From Locusta migratoria (taxonomy: Eukaryota; Arthropoda; Insecta; Orthoptera; Acrididae): 64,000 bases of DNA. Shown here piece after piece: positions 43,230 to 52,867 of the stretch; position 1 is the stretch's first letter, and each line of letters starts with the position of its first letter. The position numbers were made by a program, and so were the translations under genes. Below the pieces are notes generated by a model. It made no database searches, had not been told where the DNA came from, and saw only the letters and a list, made by a program, of their open reading frames with translations. The DNA lies in NCBI GenBank assembly GCA_026315105.1, contig CM048745.1, positions 742,819,006-742,883,005 of the forward strand, read 5' to 3'.

Positions 43230-44305
43230 CATCTACATGGCTCCCACTGTGAAAGCGCTGTTCACTGGCTCGCGGTAGCAGCCAGGCCGCCAGGCTCATC
43301 AGGAAAACCAGTCTACATCTACATCTACATGGGATATTCTGCAAATCACATTTAAGTGTCTGGTAGAGGGTTCATCGAACCACCTTTACACTATTTACCT
43401 CCCATTCCATTCTCGAATAGCGCGCGAGACGGAAGAACACCTGAATATCTCCGTTACAGCTCTGATTTCTCGTCCTTTATTCTGATGATCGTGTCTACCT
43501 ATGTAAGTGGGAGTCAACAATATATTTTTGCATTCGGAGGAGAATGTTGGCGATCGGAGTTTCGTAAGTAGCCCACGCCGCAGCGATAAGCGCCGATGTT
43601 GTAATGATTCCCATCCTGGATCCTGTATCATTTCCGTAACCCTGCCTCCCCTGTATCGTGACAGTACGAAACGAGCTGCCCTTCTCCGAACTCTTTCCAT
43701 GTCCTCCGTCAAACCCACCTGATAAGGATCCCGCACTGGGCAGCAATACTCCAAAAATGGACGGACAAGCGTAGTGTATGTAGTTTCTTTTGTAGTTCTG
43801 TTGCATCTTTTAAGGGTTATGCCAATAAAACGCAGTCTCTGGTTCGCCTTTCCCACGACACTATCTACGTGTTCTTTCCAATTTAAGTTTGAAGTAATAG
43901 TAATTCCTAGGTATTTTGTGGAGTTTACGGACTTCACTTTTGATTAATTTATCTTGTAAACAAAGTTTAACGGATTTCTTTTTGTACTCATGTGGACGAC
44001 TTCACACTTCTCATTATTTAAAGTCAATTGCCACTTTCTACACCATACTGATATCTTATTTAGATCGTTCTGCAGTTGATTTTGATCTTCAGATGATTTT
44101 ATTAGATGATAAATGCGGCGTCATCTGCAAACAACCTAAGAGAACTACTTATATTTCCCCCTAAATCGCTTATGTAGATAAGGAACAGCAGAGGACCAAT
44201 AACACTACCCTGTGGAACACCCGATGTCACTTCTGTTTTAGTCGATGCCTTACCATCGATTACTACGAACTGTGTCCTCTCTGACAGGAAATCCCCTATC
44301 CCATC
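43230..44305 (-). mobile_element. CR1-like LINE copy H, nested in LINE copy N
   Basis: Minus-strand RT and C-terminal region: SGVPQGSVIGPLLFLIYISD (RT block), LFADDAAFI (catalytic FADD, about 44120), then after a frame break NSTKYLGITITSNLNWKEH, ANQRLRFIGI, FLEYCCPVRDPYQVG, RRRAARFVLSRYRG, and AIREWNG. The 3' end is an ATGTAGATGTAGATGTAG tail (read on the minus strand) at about 43310-43330, with a second such stretch at 43236-43250. 5'-truncated inside the RT. Confidence 0.88.
43395..43937 (-). pseudogene. C-terminal part of CR1-like RT protein (copy H)
   Basis: 180 open codons, the longest frame in copy H. It covers the thumb (STKYLGITITSNLNWKEHVD), the helical KANQRLRFIG, the conserved FLEYCCPVRDPY and the end block LTPTYIGRHDHQNKGREIR. 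It lies downstream of the FADD box, which is in another frame at 44102-44356. Upstream 5' sequence was lost on insertion. Confidence 0.85.
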
Positions 44306-44312
44306 GCAAAAA

Positions 44313-44507
44313 TGTTTAAATGTTTGTAAATCTCTCGGACCAAACTGCGTGGTCAACAGTCCGTAGCCTACTAACTACTTAAACTAAGGTAAACTAACCT
44401 AAGGACAACACACACCCCCATGCCCCAGGAAGGACTCGAACCTCCGACGACGAGCAACCGCGCGCTCCGCAGCGAAGCGCCTTAGACCGCTCGGCTACTC
44501 TACCGCG
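44313..44507 (-). mobile_element. SINE family B at the CR1-LINE junction
   Basis: Full-length minus-strand copy with head GCCGCGGTAGAGTAGCCGAG, B box GGTTCGAGTCC and tail CGGAC...GTCCG (ACTGTTGACCACGCAG). Direct repeats GCAAAAA (44306-44312 and 44508-44514) flank it, sitting on the boundary between CR1 copy H and LINE N. Confidence 0.9.
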
Positions 44508-45367
44508 GCAAAAAGAGAAATTAGGAGAAGGAATAAGAGTTCAGAGAAAAGAAATAAGAAATAAAAACATTGCGTTTTGTTGATGACACCGTACTTCTGT
44601 CAGAGGCATACAAAGTACTTGGAAGAGCAATCGAATGGAAAGAACAGACACAGCAAAGGACCTGGAAGAGCAGTTGAACGGAATGGACAGTGTGCTTAAA
44701 GGTGCATATAAGATGAACATAAACAAGAGCTAAACTAGGGTAATGGAGCGCAGTGTAAGAAAATCAGGTGATGTTGAAGGAATTAGATTAGGTAACGAAA
44801 CAATAAATGAGGTAGATGAGTTTTTTACTTGGGCAGTAAAATAACAAATGATGGTCGCAGTACAGAGGATATAAAATGCAGAATGACAATGGGTAGAAAA
44901 GCGTTCTTGAAAAAGAGAAATTTGTTAACATCGAATATTGATTTAAGCCTAAGGAAGTCCTTTCTGAAGGCATTTGTATGGAGTGTTGCCTTGTATGGGA
45001 GTGAAACATGGACGATAAACAGTGCGGACAGAAAGAGGATATATGCTTTTAAATTGTGGTGCTACAGAAGAATACTGAAGATTAGATGGGTGGATTGCGC
45101 AACTAATGCGCAGGTACTGAACAGAATTGGGGAGAAAAGGAATTTCTCCGCATACCTTGACTAAAAGAAGGAACCGATTGATAGGACATATTCTTAGACA
45201 TCACGTAATTGTTAATTTAGCGTTGGAGGGAGCCGCAGAGGAAGACGAAGAGATGGATGCAGTAAGCAGATTCAGACAGATGTAGGTTGCCGTTTTTATG
45301 TGGAGTTGAAGAGGCTTGCTCAGGATAGGGTATTGTGGAGAGCTGCATCAAACCAGTCTCCGGACTG

Positions 45368-45370
45368 AAG

Positions 45371-45404
<34 letters not shown>
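45368..45404 (+). repeat. Expanded (CAA)n tail of LINE copy N
   Basis: Eleven or more CAA units, in place of the two to four seen at the other copies. It is the LINE 3' tail rather than an independent microsatellite. Confidence 0.9.
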
Positions 45405-45567
45405 ACTTATACAAACTAGCCTTAGGTTGTTACGCCATGACCAGGTACCCTAGGCATATCCAGAATCGTGGTCTGGTGGGGGCTGAGATCAATCACCAAG
45501 CTGACGTGCGACGATTTCTAAAAACAGAATAAATGGGGCTGCGCCTTTCCTCAAATTGGGAGGATTG
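45405..45567. other. Spacer
   Basis: No feature recognised. Confidence 0.5.
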
Positions 45568-45569
45568 AT

Positions 45570-45630
<61 letters not shown>
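45568..45630. repeat. (CT)n microsatellite
   Basis: About 30 CT units with one TTT interruption. Arg/Glu-repeat open frames over it are artefacts. A C-run follows at 45691-45706. Confidence 0.95.
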
Positions 45631-45631
<1 letters not shown>

Positions 45632-45715
45632 GGGGAGGCTGTTGCAAGGTCTGGAGAGGGGGAGGGTCCAGGATTTCTGCAGCCCAGCAGCACCCCCCCC
45701 CCCCCACTGGTTTAC

Positions 45716-45775
45716 GTAACTGATAATGGCGTATCACCCGAGAACTAGTTTTCATAAATATATATTGTAGAATAT
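45716..45775 (+). ncRNA. Degenerate hammerhead-like, Penelope-type terminal sequence
   Basis: CTGATAATGGCGTATCACCC, GAGAACTAGTTTTCATAAA, then ATATATTGTAGAATATTAC. It matches the order core, weak stem II, core, self-complementary ACTAGT and a trailing AATATTATTGTGG-like end of the 32830-32915 element. Core changes (CUGAUAA, GAGA) suggest a dead copy. No Penelope coding sequence is adjacent. Confidence 0.35.
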
Positions 45776-46002
45776 TACTCCAGTGTCGTGCGTGTTTTGT
45801 AATCATGTATCTGTTGTGGTAGTTAAACTTAGAGCAAAACGCCATAAACTTGTGCACCACCCAATGCCTAGATACATCTGTATGGATCTATGTTGTGCAT
45901 CTCTCATTGCGTCTTAATACCTTTATCTTATTTCCTAGTGATGTTTCTCAGCCACCAGAACAGTTCTGCTGCATTATTTTTATCATATGTAGTACGTTGC
46001 GA
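45776..46002. other. Spacer
   Basis: No recognised feature apart from the left target-site repeat of LINE copy O at its end. Confidence 0.5.
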
Positions 46003-46682
46003 ACATGATCAAGAGTAAAACGAGTGTAATGGAACGTAATGCCAGAAAATGAGGTGATACTGAACGAATTAGATTAGGTAATGAGACGGTAAAAGTAGTA
46101 GATGAGTTTTGTTATTTGAATAGCAAAATAACTTCTGATGGCTGAAGTAAAGAAGATATAAAATGCAGAATGGCTATGGGAAGAAAAGCGTTTCTGACTA
46201 AACGAAATTTGCTAACATCAAATATTAGTTTAAATGTTAGGAATTCCTTTCTGAAAGCATTTGTGTGGAGTGTAGCATTGTATGTGACTGTAACGTGGAC
46301 GATGAGGAGGTTAGATAAGAAGATGATAGAAGCTTTTGAAACGTGGTGCTACAGACGAATGATGACAGATGGGTAGATCATGTAATTAATGAGGAGGTAC
46401 TCAACAGAATTGGGGAGAAAAGGTGTTTCTGGCGTATCCTGACTAAGAGAAGGGATAGGTTGGTGGGGCACATTCTGAAACATCAACGAATCGACAGCTT
46501 AGCATTACAAGGAAGTGTGTGGGGTAAAAATCGTAGAGGGAGACCGAGGGACGAATACAGTAAACAGATTCAAAGCGATGTTGGTTGTCATTCGTATTCT
46601 CAGATGAAGAGGCTTACACAGGACAGGGTAGCGAGGAGAGCTGTATGACACCAGCCTGCGGATTGAAAACCACAACAACGAC
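46003..46682 (+). mobile_element. RTE-like LINE copy O, with perfect 12-bp TSD
   Basis: 5'-truncated to about 680 bp. It runs from IKSKTSVMERN through VKVVDEFCYL, MAMGRKAFLTKRNLLTSNIS, IGEKRCFWRILTKRRDR and RRGRPRDEYSKQIQ to a CCACAACAACGAC tail. Direct repeats AGTACGTTGCGA (45991-46002 and 46683-46694) are exact. A TGA in GCTGAAGT (46141) and a deletion near 46370 break the frame. Confidence 0.95.
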
Positions 46683-46694
46683 AGTACGTTGCGA

Positions 46695-47370
46695 TCAGTG
46701 ACAGCATTCAGCGGGCGCTATTTTCTTTCTTTGGAGATGGGTGTTGGAGGGAGGACGAAATTTACTGCTCATACATTACTGATAAAATTTAGAAGGAGCT
46801 GCTGAAATGAGACCGGTAGTATGTAAATAGCTCTACAGAACGGCAATTAGACCCCTTTAAGTACGGCGTGTGTCGGTCGTAAACCAGTGTGCAGTTCCGC
46901 AGAAAGCCACGTAACGAGCGCCAACGTCCGCCTCTCTTCGGAGGCAGCGATCGAACTCTCGGAGTGAAACCAGTTAGAACCGGACGCTTCTGCCTGAGAG
47001 TTGCGCGCAGTGTGCAGATCCAGCGGCAGATGCGCAGACTGTACCAAAGCGGGAGAAAAGGCTGCATGCATTGTCAAGTGGCCCGAAGATGCTGCCGCAT
47101 AAGCCTGTTCTAAAGTAAAACCCATAGTGTAGCACTTTTCAGTCCGAAGAAGGCATTGCTGCAGTTCTTCTAGCTAGCCTATCCTATTAAAGCTTTTTCA
47201 TGCGTATACCGTGTGCAAACTTTGGAGATTGATGGATGAGAGGATGCGGATAAAAAAGGTGTCATGACCTTGTGTCCGGAAATCATGGTTACCATGGCAG
47301 ACACCGTTCATTCAATCATACTTTGTTACAACGACTGCAGTTCAATACGCGCTGTACCATTCAGCATCGT
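46695..47370. other. Unassigned, GC-richer stretch
   Basis: Contains several 70-90-codon frames on both strands at 46790-47125 with no recognisable domain. Nothing else is supported. Confidence 0.45.
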
Positions 47371-47374
47371 TTCA

Positions 47375-47485
47375 AATGTTCAAATGTTTGTAAATCTATC
47401 GGACCAAACTGCGTGGTCATCAGTCCGTAGCTTACAAACTACTTAAAGCTAGGTAAACTAACCTAAGGACAAACACACACACGCA
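47375..47485 (-). mobile_element. SINE family B, 3' half only
   Basis: The tail CGGACTGATGACCACGCAG...GTCCG and the GTGTGTGTTTGTCC body are present but the tRNA-like head is absent, so it is 5'-truncated. Confidence 0.88.
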
Positions 47486-48021
47486 ACTGAAAACTGTGTC
47501 GGCTGCTGTGTGTATAGAGGCTAGTGTTGCAACGTTCCTAAATCAGTGTAGCAAACTTAACTCGCCGTAACGCAAAACGTGAAGTGCAATGTTTCAGCGG
47601 CCCGGGTATAGTCGAGATTTGATGCTTACGTCAGCGTGGATGTACACGAGGGCTGGACTACTAACGGCACAGCCGGCAGTAGCTAGGCGGGGCCGTGTGC
47701 AAAAGTTGCGCGCACTGCTCTCTTGCATCCTCTCAAGGTTAATAAATATCATCCTCTACTCTGCTCCCCACCAACTCCAGCAGAGGTTATACACCTTCTT
47801 CAGTAACAAAAGAACTCCAGGTTCTGTCACTGACATACCACCAATATATCACTACAGTGCTAAGAAATGTTTCGCTAAATTACGCGACTCATGCTATTTC
47901 AGCAATATAAAAAAACGCATATGTAATGTCTTGTCCCGATGAAAACCTTGCCAAAAGGCAAAAATACCTACTGTATCTCATTCGGCTCCACTCTCTCCAA
48001 TTACCCCTTCTAAATAAAAAT
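47486..48021. other. Unassigned, with a 117-codon ATG frame
   Basis: The plus-strand frame 47589-47942 starts with ATG and encodes a basic, Ser/Leu-rich protein without a recognisable domain. A short hairpin TTGCCAAAAGGCAA lies just past its stop. Coding status is doubtful. Confidence 0.35.
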
Positions 48022-48222
48022 TCAAATGTTCAAATGTTTGTAATTCTATCGGACCAAACTGCGTGGTCATCAGTCCGTAGCTTACAAACCACTTAAACCT
48101 AGGTAAACTAACCTAAGGGCAACACTCACACCCATGCCCTAGGGAGGACTCGAACCTCCACGGCGAGCAACCGCGCGCTCCGCAGCGAGACGCTTTAGAC
48201 CGCTCGGCTGCTCCACCGCGGC
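48022..48222 (-). mobile_element. SINE family B
   Basis: Complete minus-strand copy: head GCCGCGGTGGAGCAGCCGAG, B box GGTTCGAGTCC, tail hairpin CGGAC...GTCCG, end ACATTTGAATTTTT. Boundaries by family comparison; no TSD seen. Confidence 0.92.
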
Positions 48223-48474
48223 TCAGCATGGTTTCTTCTAGAGGATGGTTCGGAGCCTCATACGTTATACCCTAGCATCCTTTCCTACCATAGTAACTGG
48301 TAAGTTGCGTCTAGCTGACTCACCTTGTAGTGGATGTGATACACCGTTGTAAATAATGGTTCAGGATTCGAATAGAGAGCCTGTTGACTTGGTGTTTACT
48401 AACGGCAAGGCAAACATCAACCAGCGGCGTGCCGCCAACAGTCACCACAGCATTCGATGTATACAACAGTGTTC
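48223..48474. other. Spacer
   Basis: No recognised feature. Confidence 0.5.
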
Positions 48475-48877
48475 AAAATGTTCAAATGTTTGTAAGTCAA
48501 CTGCCGGCCGCGGTGGCCGAGGTGACTGAGGCGCTTCAGTCACGGTCAGCACGGCCACTACGGTCGGGGGTTCGAATCCCCCCTCGGGCATGGATATTTG
48601 TGCCGTCCTAGTTCGTAAGTAGCTCATAAGTAGTTTGTAAGTTTAGGGACTGATGACCCCGTAGTTAAGTCCCATAAGCTTAACAAACGTTTGAACGTTT
48701 TGTAAGTCAACTACGTGGTTATTAGTCCGTTGCTTACAAACTACTTAAAATAAGATAAACTAACCTGAGGACAACACAAACACCCATGCTCTAGGGGGGT
48801 GTCGAACACCCCGACGACGAAGGGCCGCGCGCACCGCAGCACGGGGTCCCAGTGCGCACGGCTAATCCGCCGCGGCT
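48475..48877 (-). mobile_element. SINE family B, host of a nested SINE A, with 13-bp TSD
   Basis: Minus-strand copy split at 48503-48698. The remaining parts give the 3' end (48475-48502) and the rest (48713-48877) with a worn head GCCGCGGCGGATTAGCCG. Direct repeats TACAACAGTGTTC (48462-48474 and 48878-48890) are exact. Confidence 0.93.
48503..48698 (+). mobile_element. SINE family A nested in SINE B, with 14-bp TSD
   Basis: Complete plus-strand copy (head GCCGGCCGCGGTGGCCGAG, B box GGTTCGAATCC, tail GGGAC...GTCCC). It duplicated TTTGTAAGTCAACT (48489-48502 and 48699-48712), a stretch of the host SINE tail. Confidence 0.95.
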
Positions 48878-48904
48878 TACAACAGTGTTCCGCTGTTTGT
48901 CTGA

Positions 48905-49816
48905 CAACGGAAAAAAATCGCACTGACGTGTTTTACGACCCACTTTAGATTTGTAGTTTTATAAGTTTTTGTAAACATTTTGGACCAAAATAATAATCTA
49001 AATAATAATTAATAAATTACGCTACGGCTATAAACCAAAATAAAGGTTCTTTAATCTCATGGCCCTTTTTAACTGATGTTAATATGGCATTCGTAGGCAT
49101 TAGATTATCATTTATCGTATGAAGAATGACGTGTTTTTGTTAATTCCTCAGTGTGCCGTTGCTTTGAAATGACAACGCGTATGTTACAATAAGAAAATCA
49201 TCAAATACGCGAGGAATGTCACGTGACATCTCCTAACGGCTGGTTCTCGTTAATTCAATGGAGGATGTCAAATCTCCGTTATTTTTGCAAATATGTCTCA
49301 AACGATACGAGATATGTAAAAAACATAAGGGAGCTAAGTTGTAGAGAATTTTCTCCTCTACCAATTAGATTATTCAATTTTCGTGTCAGATGAACTGTTC
49401 GTTTGCAATTACAATTATATTACAAACGGCAGTTTTTGGTTTTACTACCGTATTTTTTGTCCGAAAAATTTGAAAAAGGGAGGTTCTGATCTCAGGCGGC
49501 CTACAATCATGTCTGTAAAATTTGGTGATGATCGGTTTAACGCTTCGTCTTAAAAACAGGGAACACGTTACGGACAGACAGACGTACACCCCTAAATCGC
49601 CGTTATTTTTGCAAATGTCTTTGAAACGCTACGAGATATGAAAAAAAAACATAAGAGAGCAAAGTTGTAGAGAATTTTCTCCTCTACAAATTCGGTTATT
49701 CATTTTTTGTGTCAGATGAATAGTTAAGCCGTTATTTTCATTTAAATTTCGAGCTGTCAAAAGACAATCGCAAAGGCCCACTTTTAGCATTACTGCAGTA
49801 ACCTAAAGTGGGCCAA
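48905..49816. mobile_element. TIR element with two internal ~325-bp repeats, copy 2
   Basis: The shorter relative of 16247-17608: left end AAAATCGCACTGACGTGTTTTACG then CCCACTTTAGATTTG; right end CCTAAAGTGGGCC (inverted). Internal repeats start at about 49274 and 49599 (TATTTTTGCAAAT...ACGAGATATG). About 0.9 kb, non-coding. It has one internal repeat fewer than copy 1. Confidence 0.75.
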
Positions 49817-49885
49817 AATACTTGTCATAGAGGGATTCGAACTACCGACTCTAGACGCCAGAACGCAGAACGCTACCGCCCCCCC
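49817..49885 (-). other. tRNA-like fragment
   Basis: On the minus strand, GGTAGCGTTCTGCGTTCTGG, then GTCGGTAGTTCGAATCCCTC (B box). It is shaped like a tRNA or SINE head, but has mispaired arms and no known tail. It directly follows the TIR element. Confidence 0.45.
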
Positions 49886-49957
49886 CCCTCGTTGTGGATG
49901 CTGATCGTGTTTTTCCAGTTTGCGGTCAGCTATACCGGCAGATACTGCAACTGTTTT

Positions 49958-50159
49958 GCCGCGGTGCAGTAGCCGAGCGGTCTAAAGCGTCTCGCTGCGG
50001 AGCGCGCGGTTGCTCGCCTTGGAGGTTCGAGTCCTCCCTGGGGCATGTGTGTGTTTTTGTTCTTAGGTTAGTTTACCTAGGTTTAAGTAGTTTGTAAGCT
50101 ACGGATTGATGACCAGGCAGTTTGGTCCGATATAATTACAAACATTTGAACGTTTTTGA
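49958..50159 (+). mobile_element. SINE family B, with 11-bp TSD
   Basis: Full-length plus-strand copy (A box TAGCCGAGCGG, B box GGTTCGAGTCC, tail CGGATTGATGACCAGGCAG with GTCCG). Direct repeats GCAACTGTTTT (49947-49957 and 50160-50170). Confidence 0.95.
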
Positions 50160-50424
50160 GCAACTGTTTTAATTTGATACTTACGTGTACTTGCAAAACT
50201 TCGACGCCGATTTACTTGAAAATTTTTTTGAGTTGCATCGAATGCGTTTGGCTGATTGTTATTTATGTTCTGAACTTCACGTACGTCTCTCCTTGAGAGA
50301 CACGGTCGTTTAAAGAAGCAACAAGAGTAATCATGAAGGAAGTATCTGAAACGTTACGACACCAGACTTGGAGGAAAATGTGATAAACACTGTGCAAGAC
50401 GACCGCTATGTCAGTGCCAAGCAC

Positions 50425-50640
50425 TGGCCCTCCTGTGTGGCTCGGTAGCACAGTGGTAAGTGCCAGGCTATACATCCCCGCCAGGTCCTAGAATTTTTAT
50501 CTGTCACTTTCCACTTCTTTCACCTCTGACAATGTTGCTGGTGTGAAAAATATCCAGTAAAACCGTGGTTCGGAATCCAAGTTAAACTGGAGGTCCCCCT
50601 ATTACTGGCTGGGGTAAGTAAGTTCGAAAGTCGGTGGTGT
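50425..50640 (+). mobile_element. SINE family F (tRNA-like), probable
   Basis: A head GGCTCGGTAGCACAGTGGTA matching an A box is followed about 115 bp later by TGGTTCGGAATCC (B-box-like) and GTTAAACTGGAGGTCCCCC. The distance between the boxes suggests an inserted or rearranged middle. Assignment is tentative. Confidence 0.5.
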
Positions 50641-50979
50641 TCAAACCAATTTTCGGATTGTTGACTGCCTTACCCTTATCACTTACATCGTGTGCAGGAT
50701 TTACTAGCGACAAACTTTCCACATCGAGAGCAGTTTTGTCACTGGTGTATTCATCAGGCAACTACTATTCTGGAATTTATGTCATCCATCCTGTTCAAAG
50801 CGAGGTCACATTTACGCAGAGTGGACTACAGTCTCTGCAACACAGTATGATTGAATAAACGGTTTCTTGCATTGAAACCACGCATTTTCCGACTTAATGG
50901 AGCTGGACGTGAAAAATATTCGAAAATCGAAAAATTTGTTTTTGATTCCATCTAAAAGACAAATTCTCCCGTTTCCAAA
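50641..50979. other. Spacer
   Basis: Not recognised; it may be the 5' continuation of the Mutator-like copy. Confidence 0.35.
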
Positions 50980-51500
50980 AATGAGTGGTTTATTTAGTTT
51001 CAAATAGTTATTATAGTCTTAAACGCTCTTTGAACAAACGTCTGCACACTGGCATTGTTAATGTTTCAGGCAAGGAATATCACCATAAACGTTCCATGCT
51101 TGCCGCAGCCACGGAAACAATAAAGCCAATATACAGGGATCTTGCACATAAAAAAATTACGTAGCAACATGGCCGTACACAAAATCCTAATTACAGTTTC
51201 AACAGCTGCGTGTGGCAACGAGTACAGAAAACAAAGTTTGTTGGATGGACAGTACTCAAAATAGGTGTGACGGATGCTGTTATCTGTTTCAATGTTTGTG
51301 TAATTGCGGGACAAAAGTAATGAACAAATTAGGTACCAACCAGGAAATTATGATAGCTGCACTGACTGTCATAGATCGTCAGCGACTAGTTGAACCTGAA
51401 AGGCGGAAGCCCCCACCAAAGAGTAAGGAAAAGACTCCTGAAAAAGTCTGCAGAGGAGAAAGAAGCAACTGGCAGTTAGATTATGCCACTGGAATGTTCT
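50980..51500 (+). mobile_element. Mutator-like transposase remnant, second copy
   Basis: Plus-strand homologue of 1180-1985: GGTTTATTTAGTTTCAAAT at the start, KRSLNK-type sequence, the signature TQNPNYSFNSCVWQRV (about 51181-51230), then the charged tail EPERRKPPPKSKEKTPEKV (about 51395-51450). The Glu of NES is changed to Tyr. Frames are broken. It lacks the nested LINE present in the first copy. Confidence 0.7.
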
Positions 51501-51554
51501 GAAAGAGGCATACGGTGAGTCAAAAACACTCTACGAAACTACTCTTTCAGAACA
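51495..51554. repeat. 13-bp inverted repeat hairpin
   Basis: TGTTCTGAAAGAG (51495-51507) and CTCTTTCAGAACA (51542-51554) are perfect complements with a 34-nt loop. It lies at the end of the Mutator-like homology. Confidence 0.85.
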
Positions 51555-51565
51555 TTAGGGGCATA

Positions 51566-51763
51566 AAATGTTCATATGTTTGTATACCTTACGGGACTTA
51601 ACTACGGGGTCATCAGTCCCTAAACTTACAAACTACTTATGAACTAACTAAGACTAAGGACGGCACAAATATCCATGCCCGAGGGGGGATTCGAACCCCC
51701 GACCGTAGTGGCCGTGCAGACCGTGACTGGAGCGCCTCAGTCCCCTCGGCCACCGCGGCAGGC
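51566..51763 (-). mobile_element. SINE family A, with 11-bp TSD
   Basis: Complete minus-strand copy (head GCCTGCCGCGGTGGCCGAG, B box GGTTCGAATCC). Direct repeats TTAGGGGCATA (51555-51565 and 51764-51774). Confidence 0.95.
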
Positions 51764-51774
51764 TTAGGGGCATA

Positions 51775-52555
51775 TATCTTCATTATGGTTTCAGCTTTGT
51801 TCCCCAAATTTCCCCCAATTGAAGAATGGGACAGAATCTTTGTATTATGCGTAATAAATTGCAGAAATGATCTGTGTTTGTCATTGTGTACATAATTTTA
51901 ACGGTAATTTTTAGACAAAATACTAATGCAGAGTAATAAGGGTTATTTATTTCCTCAGCTATACTGCATACTACATAACAAGAGGCATAATGTGTTCCTA
52001 TGAATGTTGTGAGCAGCCTGCCATAGTCTAAATGCTATTAGACTGACGATGCACCAAAAACTGGTTCCAGAATGCGAACCTGTATTATAAAAATATCTAT
52101 TAGGCAAAATACTGTAATTCTTAAATAGATATTTCAATAAATTTCCTATTACAGCTTGAGTCATCCATTCGCAACTTCCTCCGCATTGTAGATCAAGAGT
52201 AACGTTCACCGAAAGCAAGGTATGAAACTGCAGCTCTTTCGTGTCTAGGTCCACTTAAGTTCATTAATCCTTGCTTGTTCCATCCACGATAAGTCCCTAA
52301 GGTGAAAAAAACCATCCTGTATCATACAATGCGGTCAGAAACACTCGCAAAAACTTGTAAATGAGTTGCAGGGGAGGTTGTTCTGACAAACACTGTTGAA
52401 GTAAATAATTTGATCCGTAGCGCTGTTTGCGATTTTATTAGTGTTATTAGTGAACGACCAGTCAGGTCGTTTTACAGAAAACTGAAGCAGCCTGCTAGTG
52501 ACGCTGTCGGCAAACGAGTTTTACGTTTGGATTCCTCCAACCGGAGTACGGTACA
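51775..52555. other. Unassigned spacer
   Basis: Includes a CUGACGA-containing stretch at 52035-52075 resembling, weakly, the hammerhead-like repeats. No other feature. Confidence 0.4.
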
Positions 52556-52625
52556 GAAATTGGACATTGGAATTTAGCAAGACTTGAACTCGAGCCAACA
52601 GCTGAGCAATCTCGCGCCATTAATT
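52555..52625 (-). other. tRNA-like / SINE head fragment
   Basis: On the minus strand, GGCGCGAGATTGCTCAGCTG with a B-box-like GAGTTCAAGTC. It looks like a worn SINE head; no tail identified. Confidence 0.35.
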
Positions 52626-52867
52626 TTTGTTTGTTTTTATCCGCTATGCAAATGAAGAGCGCGCTCAGCAACACCGACGATGCCTTTTCGCTTGAATTTC
52701 GCGTGCCGTGCTCTGACTGGCTGACACCAATGACAGTTGGAAACAGGAAACAGGGTGAAGATTCGAATTTTTTGGAACGATTATTTCGCAGCACAACCTA
52801 CTTCATGACATCCTTACAATCTTTTCAGACTGGTTCTGACCATTGTGTACTCACTGTTCTTTAAAAT

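Larger units (their letters stand above)
43112..45404 (+). mobile_element. RTE-like LINE copy N, split by a CR1-like LINE plus SINE
   Basis: The first part (43112-43235) covers the HERNAVVGKGVRQ-type block and SPVLFNLYTQQAV. The second (44508-45404) runs from KEKLGEGIRV through TLRFVDD-type sequence (TTTTGTTGATGAC; the catalytic box is changed and out of frame), a local duplication near 44600-44690, KRNLLTSNIDLSLRKSFLKA, ALYGSETWTINSADRKRIYA, and RRGR. It ends in an unusually long (CAA)n tail. Several frameshifts. Confidence 0.9.

Noticed and set aside
45489..45860. Arg/Glu-repeat protein frames
   Set aside because: They are translations of the (CT)n microsatellite.
47589..47942. 117-codon ATG frame as a host gene
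   Set aside because: No recognised domain, no splice or conservation evidence; chance frame of this length is possible in 64 kb.
52035..52075. CTGACGA followed by AAAACTGGTTC as another hammerhead
   Set aside because: No stem II and no convincing stem I; kept only as a note.
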